The translations under genes were made by a program, and so were the position numbers. From Clostridia bacterium (GTDB lineage: Bacteria > Bacillota > Sulfobacillia > SLMV01), in the NCBI GenBank assembly GCA_003554565.1, contig PWGR01000164.1, positions 1-6,847 on the forward strand: 6,847 nucleotides of DNA, written 5' to 3'. Shown here in pieces: positions 1 to 6,229 of the stretch; the first letter of the stretch is position 1; each line of letters begins with the position of its first letter. The notes below the pieces were generated by a model. It saw only the letters and a program-made list of their open reading frames with translations. It made no database searches and was not told the origin of the DNA.

Positions 1-1145
1 CCTTCGACGGCGATGCCATTCCGCCCCTTCTGTACGGTGAAGCCATCAATGGTTACATCATCCGCCCGGATGGTGAAAACACCCCGCCCCGCCTCATCCG
101 TGGTCTCTGCGTGGACAATTGCATTTTCTCCAGAACCGGTCGTATCCACCGAGCATACCGTCAGGCTATCAGTCTCAATCAGCACATCTTCCGTGTAGGT
201 GCCGGGATGAACCTCGACCGTCTCGCCACTTTCGGCAGTATCTACGGCATACTGTATACTGCTGAAGATGACGGGTAATACAATATCACTACCGCGAACC
301 ACGACTGCCCGATCGAAGCTATTGGCACCGAGGACATCATCGAGGGCCAGAGCATCCGCGTCTTCATGGATAACCTGGATCCCGTTGTCGATGAATTCAT
401 TGTCCTCAATCACGATATCGGTGTATCCCGAGTGTTCAAGCGAGATTCCTACTGACTCGTTGATGAAGTCTGAATTCGTAATAGACACGTCGTGCACGCT
501 CTCATCGTCAGGCGCGTAAAAGATCAGCCCAGCCCATGCATTATCACTGGTTAGCAGATCGTCGATCTCTATTTCTTCCGAGTCCCTTACGGCAACCCCG
601 GCAGCGAAATTGCCCAGAACCTCGACCCCTTTGATACTCGCGTTCCGGACAGTGTTGAGATCCAGACCGGTCCGTGCAGAGCCCTGCACCACGACATCTT
701 CAATGTATATGTCCTCGGCTTCTTCAATCTTCAGACCATAAGCGTAGTCCCCAGAGTCCGGACCTATGAGGGTGAATCCCTCGAGGGTCACATCCTCTGC
801 CCCAGCTGCAACCAGCAAGCCGTACGCACCGTCGGCATCAGACCGATCAATAGTTACTTCCTTCATGTCCGCACCGGCCAGTGTGAGGCTCTTGTCGATG
901 GCCAATTCCCCAGTACCCTCGTCCTCGTAGACGCCCGGCTTTATGTGGACTGTTCCGCCTTCGTCCACCTCGGAAATTCCCTTGCGAACCGTGGCAAACG
1001 GATCGCCCTCTGTACCCTCGCCATCATCGTCGCCATCAGGACACACCCATACCACATTCGGCGCGGCAAAACCACCACTGTACAGCGGAAATGCCACCAG
1101 CAGTGCCACTACAACAGTCAGAATCAACTTTGTGCTACCAGACAC
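1..1145 (-). CDS. Exported right-handed beta-helix (NosD/pectate-lyase-like fold) protein, 3' end missing
   Basis: The minus strand is open without a stop from the left edge to a GTG at 1145-1143, giving 381 residues. I chose that GTG because GGGAGGTC lies just upstream at normal SD spacing. Residues 1-28 form a signal peptide: a short polar start with one Lys, a hydrophobic core (LILTVVVALLVAFPLY), and a likely cut after GGFAA. The mature part has two beta-helix modules. Each opens with the family's typical start, FATVRKGISEVDEGG then VHIKPGVYEDE near residue 46, and FSSIQYAVDTAESGE then VEVHPGTYTED near residue 294. Rungs such as DVTLEGFTL, EDIYIEDVVV and DDVTIDGFTV follow. Proteins of this fold bind or cleave polysaccharides or serve as surface repeats; no catalytic set can be assigned here. 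The protein is acidic (DGDDDGEGTEGDP near residue 36). Export and fold are well supported; the specific function is unknown. Confidence 0.88.
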   Translation of the reverse strand, partial: MSGSTKLILTVVVALLVAFPLYSGGFAAPNVVWVCPDGDDDGEGTEGDPFATVRKGISEVDEGGTVHIKPGVYEDEGTGELAIDKSLTLAGADMKEVTIDRSDADGAYGLLVAAGAEDVTLEGFTLIGPDSGDYAYGLKIEEAEDIYIEDVVVQGSARTGLDLNTVRNASIKGVEVLGNFAAGVAVRDSEEIEIDDLLTSDNAWAGLIFYAPDDESVHDVSITNSDFINESVGISLEHSGYTDIVIEDNEFIDNGIQVIHEDADALALDDVLGANSFDRAVVVRGSDIVLPVIFSSIQYAVDTAESGETVEVHPGTYTEDVLIETDSLTVCSVDTTGSGENAIVHAETTDEAGRGVFTIRADDVTIDGFTVQKGRNGIAVE

Positions 1146-1242
1146 ACTATCGACCTCCCTGGAACACAACTCCCCCACATCCGATCGGCGTTCGACACTT
1201 CCCGGCCCATTGATCTGCGCCTATACATATGTTGGACGTTAC

Positions 1243-1262
1243 AACCTCAGTGTTCCTCAGTG
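1243..1262. repeat. Two tandem 10-bp direct repeats upstream of the beta-helix gene
   Basis: On the plus strand two 10-mers abut: aacctcagtg then ttcctcagtg, with 8 of 10 bases identical. They lie about 100 bp before the GTG start of the beta-helix gene. A 10-bp step puts both copies on the same face of the helix, as in many regulator-binding sites. An AT-rich stretch (catatgtata on the minus strand) lies between them and the gene. A promoter or operator role is inference. Confidence 0.3.
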
Positions 1263-1397
1263 CAGTAAGAGCGGCAGATGAAGACGGCCATTTCAGGCTT
1301 CTGCAGACAAAGTAACTCTTCCCCTGGTCGTTACCTGCCAGAAGACGGTAAATTCCCATTAGAAAAGCTATTCGGGTTGGCTTCCATACTTCCTGCC

Positions 1398-1429
1398 GTT
1401 ATACATAACAAGTCAGTTACATAACGAAG
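1398..1429. repeat. Pair of short inverted repeats, operator-like
   Basis: Two similar sites stand side by side: GTTAT-AC-ATAAC at 1398-1409 and GTTA-CA-TAAC at 1416-1425. Both are perfect in their arms, and their centres are about 17 bp apart. The downstream flanks also match (aacaag and aacgaag), so the pair is at the same time an imperfect direct repeat of about 15 bp. The site is about 255 bp upstream of the beta-helix start. A dimeric regulator could bind here, but nothing shows which gene it would serve. Confidence 0.35.
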
Positions 1430-1981
1430 CGGAAAGCCACCTGGCACGTGGGGCGGGACAGATTCAACAGCGATCAGCCCGTTAGAAGGACAACCGTTGT
1501 GAAGCCCGCACTGCATAGGGCGACAGTGATGGGATAGGAGGCCTACGGACCCAGTGCCCACACCTACCCCTCGGACCAGACCTCTCTGTGCCGATGGAGA
1601 TGGCACGCAGGGGCGGCCGAGGAGCTGGACAATGTTGTGGTGGCCCCGAGGTTCCCATCGGAACTTCCATCCACCACAGCAAATTTCCCTTATCGGTGAC
1701 GCTCAGGTACAAGACCTGTATCGCCGTCGCAGAAGAACCCCATAGGTGCCCAATGGCGCACAAACAGAACGTTGATATCTTCACGGGCCTCCTCGGAGAT
1801 GAATTCCTCCGTCCCGCGGTTGAGTATTGAGTGAATGACTCCTCCCGTCACCGGAAAATACAGCCCGCCAGTCACATATCGCGCCAAGTGGCGTGTACTA
1901 TAGCAGTCGGAAAGTGTTCGTCTACTGCAGGGTATAAACAGAAGAACAAAGGACGGACGGCCGCGACCATAATTCGTTTGA

Positions 1982-2107
1982 TTACGACGAGACAAATCCA
2001 GGCTCCAAATACAGGAGACTCTGGTGCGGGATATCAAGCAGCGCAGCATCGATGCGGTTATTTTCTACAAGATTGACAGACTGAACAGGAACGTTGGCGA
2101 TATCTGA
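1982..2107 (+). pseudogene. Serine recombinase (resolvase/invertase family) N-terminal domain fragment
   Basis: This open stretch has stops at 1979-1981 and 2105-2107 and encodes 41 residues. It holds the resolvase-domain signature: a DKSRLQIQETL segment, then VRDIKQRSIDAVIFYKID, then RLNRN. The YKxDRLxRN motif carries two arginines of the active site in this family (the Arg68/Arg71 pair of gamma-delta resolvase). The upstream part with the catalytic serine and the whole downstream part (rest of the catalytic domain and the DNA-binding region) are absent or unreadable. No start codon or ribosome-binding site serves it. It is most simply the relic of a mobile element's integrase or resolvase. 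The family is clear from the motif; the kind of element is unknown. Confidence 0.7.
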
Positions 2108-2167
2108 CAAGGAAATGAAATGTCAGGTCCGGGCTACCGCGTCCGCCATATGATAGATTTATTTTCA

Positions 2168-2200
2168 CTCCCCTCTGCCGCAGGTAGCGGCGCATATGTC
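2168..2200 (-). repeat. Copy A of a 3'-flank element shared by the Uma2 and CBS genes
   Basis: On the plus strand this copy reads CTCCCC, TC, TGCCGCAGG, a 5-base gap, then GCGCATATGTC. The copy at 3850-3880 has CTCCC, TGCCGCAGG, a 6-base gap and the same GCGCATATGTC. It begins 15 bases past the Uma2 stop codon, and both copies have the same orientation relative to the gene before them. It could be a small dispersed repeat or a conserved 3'-end signal. Confidence 0.5.
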
Positions 2201-2212
2201 TTCAATGAAGAC
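2177..2212 (-). terminator. Two adjacent hairpins after the Uma2 gene; possible transcript end without U-tract
   Basis: In transcript order the first hairpin is GTCTTC-ATT-GAAGAC (2212-2198), starting three bases after the stop codon. The second is GCCGC-TACCT-GCGGC (2191-2177). Both have perfect stems of 6 and 5 bp. No run of Ts follows on the minus strand, so a classical intrinsic terminator is not shown. A processed 3' end or Rho-dependent termination remains possible. Confidence 0.35.
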
Positions 2213-2214
2213 CA

Positions 2215-2979
2215 TCAGAGGTCCCGGTGCTGCCACAAATTATCCAAACTCACACGCAGCCCACTGAAATCAGGCGAACAGACGACGTCATCATCCATAC
2301 CCCCTGCGACCAACGCGTAAATCCCGTCCCGCAGCGAGAAGCACTCCAACGTCCTCTGGTCCGGATCGACGATCCAGTAGTGAGGTACTCCGGCTCTTTG
2401 ATAAATCTGCAGCTTCTGCAGGCGGTCCTTCCGCGGATGCGAACGAGAAAGGATTTCCACCACCAGGTGCGGGGCTCCGTCGATACGCTTCTCCTCCACG
2501 ATATCCTGCTGATCGGACGCGACGTAGAGCAGGTCCGGCTGCACCACCGTCTTCTCTCCCAGCGTCACATCAAGCGGAGCACATAAAGTCTCTCCACCCG
2601 CATCAATCTCCTGGAAGTAGTCATCGACTATCCGCAGTAGCGTCACCAAGACCCGCTGATGCATCACGTTGGGCGAGGGCTCTCTGACTAGCATTCCACC
2701 GAGCACCTCGAAACGGTGACCGGGCTCATCGGGCAGATTCAGGTAGTCATCATAGGTGAACTCTTTTTCCGATTCAACCTGGTACTCACCCGGGCTCTCC
2801 CGCACGCCCCGGTCACCGAAGACAGCGAGTACTTCCTCCAGCCGGTACCGGTACTGCCTCTCCCCAAGCTTCACGTAGGGAATCCTGTTTTCTCTGGTGT
2901 ATTTCCACACCGTCTCCACGGAGACGTCCAACGCCTCCGCCAGCCTGTGTGCATTGATTAGGCCTTGATCCTCAGCCAC
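2215..2979 (-). CDS. Excisionase-type HTH fused to Uma2-family (DUF820) PD-(D/E)XK nuclease-fold protein
   Basis: From the GTG at 2979 this gives 254 residues. I prefer that start because GGGTGAT stands four bases before it; the ATG at 2985 has no properly spaced SD. Residues 6-54 are a MerR/excisionase-like helix-turn-helix (LINAHRLAEALDVSVETVWK, then IPYVKLGERQYRY). Residues 74-250 are a Uma2 domain: FTYDDYLNLPDEPGHRFEVL at the start, VVQPDLLYV with the conserved Asp149, HLVVEILSRS with Glu175, then KLQIYQRAGVPHYWIVDP. These keep the Asp and Glu expected of the PD-(D/E)XK active site; Lys184 and Lys189 follow. Uma2 proteins are widespread and poorly characterised, often plain single-domain. 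The added HTH suggests the nuclease-like domain is delivered to a DNA site or represses its own gene (inference). It stands alone, with tandem repeats upstream and hairpins downstream. Confidence 0.9.
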   Translation of the reverse strand: MAEDQGLINAHRLAEALDVSVETVWKYTRENRIPYVKLGERQYRYRLEEVLAVFGDRGVRESPGEYQVESEKEFTYDDYLNLPDEPGHRFEVLGGMLVREPSPNVMHQRVLVTLLRIVDDYFQEIDAGGETLCAPLDVTLGEKTVVQPDLLYVASDQQDIVEEKRIDGAPHLVVEILSRSHPRKDRLQKLQIYQRAGVPHYWIVDPDQRTLECFSLRDGIYALVAGGMDDDVVCSPDFSGLRVSLDNLWQHRDL

Positions 2980-3013
2980 CGGCATCACCCCACTTTCAGT
3001 ATACAGTGCATAT

Positions 3014-3042
3014 GAACTACACTCAACTCCACTCAACTACAC
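3014..3042 (-). promoter_or_regulatory. 10-bp tandem repeats upstream of the HTH-Uma2 gene, candidate operator
   Basis: On the plus strand three successive 10-base blocks read tatgaactac, actcaactcc, actcaactac. The last two differ at one base, and the first shares the aactac end. On the coding strand this gives repeated AGTTGAGTG. The block ends about 35 bp before the GTG start. One copy per helical turn next to a gene encoding a DNA-binding HTH suggests autoregulation, but no binding is shown. Confidence 0.4.
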
Positions 3043-3840
3043 AGTTGGGAGGCGTAGGGAACTTCATCCTGACTTTGCTGGAGTTTAATATACATGGTCA
3101 GGTCAGAGGCTCGAAACTGGCAGGGACTCCCCACTGAAAGATAGATCTGTCTATATATGAAAGTGAGACGCTACGCGGCATGCTGAACGGGCAGGGTCCC
3201 CGGCTCAAAGTCGGCGTTTCTGCGAGTGATGGAGAATCGGACCCAGGGATTTTCGATCTGTGCCGTATCTGCCCTCTCGCTCTACCGGCCTGGCTCGCAC
3301 CGCCGCAGATCTGACCCCAACCATCCTGCACCTGAAATATGAGATGCACCCACCTGATCATCGTGGCCGGGCCGGCGCACAAGGAGGAGGCAGTGCCGAC
3401 CCCTCTGATCCCGCAATGGGCGGACAAAAATCGAAAGCCATATTCCCCCTTTCAGACAACCGCCCCTACATGGGTACAGCGCATGTGGGAGTTTACCATC
3501 ACGAACGGAGAGAATCTGTAAGCAGGTCATAGATACAAAGGAGGGCGGCAGAAGCCTTGCGCTATAGGAACACCGTGTATGTTTTCATGATTCAGCAACA
3601 TCGGATCCATAACAATAGAATAAGCAGCGCATCGAAGCGCGCCTCTGAATTCAGACCACCCATTGCAGACCAGAGAGGTCCTCCCCGGAGTAGAGTGCTG
3701 GCGGGAAGTTCACGGGCTATGTCGGATCCGGTTCGCATCCCCGGAAACACGGACGTGGACACCTCTCTGCGATGCTCGCGTCATAACGATGAATCCGGCG
3801 ACAGGTTCATCACCCCCACCCCCGGCGGTTGCTCGGCTCG

Positions 3841-3880
3841 GACATGCGCCTCCCTGCCGCAGGGTTTCCGCGCATATGTC
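3841..3880 (-). terminator. 40-base inverted repeat after the CBS gene
   Basis: The plus strand starts GACATGCGC and ends GCGCATATGTC. GACAT pairs with ATGTC and GCGC with GCGC, leaving a two-base AT bulge. Inside lies a second stem, CCCTG-CCG-CAGGG, separated by an unequal internal loop. It begins 41 bases past the CBS stop codon, so it would form the 3' end of that transcript. No T-run follows on the minus strand, so termination is not proven. Confidence 0.45.
3850..3880 (-). repeat. Copy B of the shared 3'-flank element
   Basis: This is the partner of the copy at 2168-2200. CTCCC, TGCCGCAGG and GCGCATATGTC occur in the same order with spacing differing by only a base or two. It lies inside the 40-base inverted repeat, 41-72 bases after the CBS stop codon. 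The two copies are about 1.7 kb apart in the same orientation. Confidence 0.5.
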
Positions 3881-3921
3881 CGCCGGCCCAGCAGGCGCTG
3901 TGTGCAACCGACAGGCTCCAG

Positions 3922-4410
3922 CTACCCTTCCCGACTGTCCGGGCTCAACTCGCACATATGAACCATTGCCCACACCAGATCGGCGCGGCTGAGTATGCCC
4001 ACCGGTTCAGAACCCTCCATAACCGGCAGTCGGTTGATATTCCTTCTGCTCATCAATCGGGCGGCTCTCTCCAGCGACTCGTTGGGACCGACAGTGACCA
4101 CCCTTCTGGTCATGACCTTCGACACCACAGTGTCGGCCACCGAGCAGAGCCCCTGGGTGAATCTGGCCATTTCTGTGATCGGCGTGTGCGGGGAAATCCA
4201 CCCGAAGACATCATAGGACACATTTACCTGCAGCTCCTGGCTCCTCTTGATGAGATCTCCCTCGGATACGATTCCGACCAGGCTGCCATCCTCATCCACG
4301 ACCGGCGCTCCGCTTATGCGTTCTTCGTGAAATTTCCTCGCCACTTCGGCGAGGGTATCTTCCGCATTAACCGTGATGACCGGGCTCTTCATTGCATCCT
4401 TCACCTGCAC
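3922..4410 (-). CDS. Two-CBS-domain protein
   Basis: This encodes 162 residues from the GTG at 4410, which has GGGGGAGGTG ending six bases upstream. The frame is open back to 4497, but no ribosome-binding site supports an earlier start. CBS domain 1 covers residues 3-56 (VKDAMKSPVITV, then SGAPVVDEDGSLVGIVSEGD). CBS domain 2 covers residues 96-148 (VSKVMTRRVVTV, then NINRLPVMEGSEPVGILSR). The 40-residue linker contains a WISPHTPITE segment. Paired CBS domains form a Bateman module that commonly binds adenine nucleotides or S-adenosylmethionine and acts as an energy or ligand sensor. No catalytic or DNA-binding domain is attached, so it would act in the cytoplasm on an unknown partner or as a free-standing sensor. 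It is monocistronic here, and a long inverted repeat follows it. Confidence 0.92.
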   Translation of the reverse strand: MQVKDAMKSPVITVNAEDTLAEVARKFHEERISGAPVVDEDGSLVGIVSEGDLIKRSQELQVNVSYDVFGWISPHTPITEMARFTQGLCSVADTVVSKVMTRRVVTVGPNESLERAARLMSRRNINRLPVMEGSEPVGILSRADLVWAMVHMCELSPDSREG

Positions 4411-4437
4411 GGCACCCACCTCCCCCTTATCCTCATG

Positions 4438-4453
4438 ATAGATAGATATCAGT
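4438..4453 (-). promoter_or_regulatory. Short inverted repeat before the CBS gene
   Basis: TGATA-TCTATC-TATCA lies about 30 bases upstream of the CBS start on the coding strand and contains a small TATC repetition. The position suits an operator or a -10 region, but I see no convincing -35 box. This is a weak call. Confidence 0.2.
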
Positions 4454-4663
4454 GTGGATATGGCCGGGATTACTCTGCTGCCGGCCTCGGGCCGCATTTT
4501 TCCGCATTCTCAGGCCGCAGAGCAGAATCCACCCAGCCCATCCTCCCGTAGAATTCTGTCAGGACAGGCACGTTCCTGCCGAAATGCCATGTTAACGGTC
4601 ATCGGATTCACATTCCGCAGGTGATCCCGGACGGTGAGGGCCATTCCGAGTCCCGAAATTTGC

Positions 4664-4915
4664 TCACGCCGGGGGGGCGTTTATATAGACGTTGGGATCC
4701 ACGCGCAGAGATTTCAGGACTCGCTCTGGGATCTTGAGGTTCTTGGGGGACATGCGCATTCCGTCCGGCCGCTTGAGGGCTCCCATCTGGTGAAACCGTC
4801 GCAGCATAATCCGGGCATCAGGGGGCTTACACCATTTCCTCCGGGGTGTCAATTGATATCCCAGGTTGGAGTGATAATGCTCCTGCAGAGACCAATGTTG
4901 TGATCGCAGGTTCAA
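4664..4915 (-). CDS. Doubtful short reading frame, unknown
   Basis: An 83-codon frame runs from a TTG at 4915, with AGGGG about seven bases upstream. From residue 30 it reads like real protein: PPDARIMLRRFHQMGALKRP, then a basic, helix-compatible stretch SPKNLKIPERVLKSLRVDP before the end. GC at third codon positions looks high in this part. The first 28 residues look less natural. An overlapping frame at about 4827-4920 reads MLEPAITTLVSAGALSLQPG and ends TPEEMV, so the real coding path may switch frame near 4830. I do not recognise the family. It lies just after the broken BTAD regulator and may be another remnant. Confidence 0.3.
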   Translation of the reverse strand: MNLRSQHWSLQEHYHSNLGYQLTPRRKWCKPPDARIMLRRFHQMGALKRPDGMRMSPKNLKIPERVLKSLRVDPNVYINAPPA

Positions 4916-4979
4916 GCATATCCCCTGTTGAACGTACAGCTATGCTTATCCATCGATTGCGTCTGTGCTTCCCTGGGCC

Positions 4980-5923
4980 TCCCCCGGGTACAGGTGCGTC
5001 CAATGACAGCAGGACACAGCTTGTCGTTGCCAAGCGATGAAACTCCCGCCGGATGCGCTCCCCGCAGCCAACGCATGGGTGTGCGCGCAGTCCGGCAGCA
5101 GGACGAGATACTCAGCGCCGTTCCATTAGGTGAGCGCATCGCCCCGCCGCAAATTGCACTTGAGTATCTCCTGCAGCTGTGACATGGCCCGCCCCAGCAT
5201 TGGCGCCCGGGGCACCTCGCCCCCGAGGAGTCCCTGCCGCGAACAACCCCAGGAAGAACTGATGAGAGGGGCTTCCACTGCGCCGGCGCGCCTTCAGGCC
5301 CAGCAGGGTAGCGGAAGGCGGTCCGATCGCACAGGCAGGTGCCGGGGGTTCCTCCGCATCGAAAAACAGGTTCCGGATGCTATTCAATTCGAGATGAACC
5401 GCCCCGCTGTGAAGCTATTTTCTGTTCTCTCATCATGTACACCCCCCTGCAGACGCTCCGCGGGTCGCCTGCCGTATTCTTGGTGTAGACCCGTCGCCAT
5501 CTCTTGGTAATGAGCGACCGCACCGTGCACCCGGCCCTCATTGGCCAGTGCCTCCATGAAAGAAAGGTACAGTTCGTCCACATCTAAGGAAGAACTCTAT
5601 GGGTAGAGCCTTCTCGCAGATATCACTATCTCCAGGTGCCGCGCCGGGCGTCGCAGAATCTCCAGAATTTCTCGCAGACAATCAGTGTACAGTCGGCGAT
5701 GGTGCCGCCTGGCCGCCAGCACCCACAGCTTGCAGGAGCGTCCCGGGAGGTAGTGTTCCTCGTACGGTGAAACGGCCTGCAGGCAGTGGTTCACGGCCTC
5801 CACGGGATCCGCCCAGCGCAGCAATGCGGCCCGCTGCAGCAGAGAGACGGACTGGTCCGCATCATAGCGGGCGGAGTCGCTGAGGCGCAGTATGTAGCCG
5901 CCCTGGGAGTAATCGATGGCCAC
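4980..5923 (-). pseudogene. Decayed BTAD (AfsR/SARP-type) transcriptional regulator with degenerate GGDEF-like C-terminus
   Basis: Reading down the minus strand, 5923-5384 is one frame broken only by TAG at 5599-5597. It begins with the last beta-hairpin of a winged helix (YSQGGYILRL) and continues through a BTAD/TPR domain (YEEHYLPGRSCKLWVLAARR, then ELYLSFMEALANEGRVHGAV and HYQEMATGLHQEYGRRPAERL). After TGA at 5386-5384, sense continues in other frames: NSIRNLFFDAEEPP, GTCLCDRTAFRY (about 5343-5308), LLGLKARRRSGS, then AMSQLQEILKCNLRRGDALT (5191-5129), TAA at 5128-5126, WNGAEYLVLLPDCAHTHALA, and GERIRREFHR to about 4980. RRGDALT.WNGAEYLVLLP resembles a GGDEF domain whose signature is lost. 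Intact relatives are large cytoplasmic regulators with upstream winged-helix and often ATPase/TPR parts; I cannot find these beyond 5935. At least four frame changes and two stops rule out one functional product as sequenced. Confidence 0.75.
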
Positions 5924-6229
5924 AGGAGGCTACTGACCCAGTGGATGCACCGGCAGCACCGGGATCATGCAGGTTTCCCAGCAGGCCGGAGATGCCTGTG
6001 TGGTCATGCGAGAGCTGCGGGTGGGAATCGCATGGAACCCGGCGCTTCGGGAGTAAAGGCCTGTGCCAATGGCAAACAGTGCCGGCAGTGAGCAGGATGC
6101 CAAATTCTCGGACGCCGGGAAGCCGAGAACCCCCCTATCACGGGTGACGGGAGGTTCTCGACGCTGCCGTGCGGATGTGAGTGTCCAGACTGCCGGCTAC
6201 CAGCGCTGTCTATGCTGCAACGAAGCGAT
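5924..6229. other. Intergenic or decayed stretch between the surface protein and the regulator wreck
   Basis: About 300 bases contain no gene I can support. The winged-helix N-terminus of the broken regulator should lie here if it were present, but in none of the three minus frames can I read it. The plus-strand frames are short, and none has a ribosome-binding site at normal spacing. The one clear structure is the hairpin at 6125-6159. Confidence 0.45.
6125..6159 (-). terminator. Hairpin downstream of the surface-protein gene
   Basis: GAGAACC at 6125-6131 pairs with GGTTCTC at 6153-6159. After one C/A mismatch the stem continues with three C-G pairs. It starts about 70 bases after the TGA of the gene to its right. 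No T-run follows on either strand, so it is a candidate transcript end rather than a standard intrinsic terminator. Confidence 0.35.

Larger units (their letters stand above)
1146..1981. other. Gene-poor region upstream of the beta-helix gene, with repeats and possible decayed coding
   Basis: I see no intact gene here. Open frames exist on both strands but lack ribosome-binding sites and recognisable motifs. The minus-strand stretch at about 1690-1880 reads somewhat like protein (for example SILNRGTEEFISEEARED), and an overlapping frame has GGAGG five bases before a GTG at about 1784. Neither matches a family I know, so this may be decayed coding sequence. The right end passes directly into the recombinase scrap at 1982. 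The repeats in this stretch are listed separately. Confidence 0.4.
2980..3921. other. Long gap between the CBS and Uma2 genes, no gene recognised
   Basis: More than 900 bases lie here without a gene I can support. A plus-strand frame at 3339-3521 ends in a sensible-looking stretch (WVQRMWEFTITNGENL) but lacks a ribosome-binding site and a family match. A plus-strand frame at 3557-3961 has AAGGAGG twelve bases before a TTG, but it runs antisense into the CBS gene and looks like a shadow. The left end holds the Uma2 upstream repeats, and the right end holds the 3' hairpin of the CBS gene. An AT-rich near-palindrome at 3139-3152 (agatagatctgtct) is followed by atatatga. Confidence 0.5.

Noticed and set aside
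13..1281. Several plus-strand frames opposite the beta-helix gene
   Set aside because: They are low-complexity Ser/Thr/Pro-rich translations antisense to a frame with a signal peptide, SD and repeated fold motifs.
3725..3745. tRNA T-arm-like ggttcgcatcccc
   Set aside because: The flanking bases do not form the 5-bp T-stem, and no acceptor, D or anticodon arms are visible upstream.
3557..3961. Plus-strand frame of 134 codons with AAGGAGG upstream of a TTG
   Set aside because: SD spacing is 12 bases, the start is TTG, the product has no recognisable motif, and it runs antisense into the CBS gene and its 3' hairpin.
4481..4502. CGGCC-TCG-GGCCG stem followed by CATTTTT on the plus strand
   Set aside because: It resembles a small intrinsic terminator, but no plus-strand gene precedes it and the stem is only 5 bp. 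It lies just upstream of the minus-strand CBS gene.
4677..4690. Archaeal-type TATA box (tttatata)
   Set aside because: It lies inside a possible reading frame with no gene placed to use it. The strong SDs and the BTAD regulator point to a bacterium.
5597..5599. In-frame TAG read as pyrrolysine or suppressed stop in the BTAD frame
   Set aside because: The same gene also has TAA and several frame changes, so ordinary decay or sequencing error explains it better than recoding.
5941..6147. Plus-strand frame with a CxxC-like stretch
   Set aside because: GGAGG is about 13 bases from the GTG, the composition is unlike the real genes here, and there is no family match.
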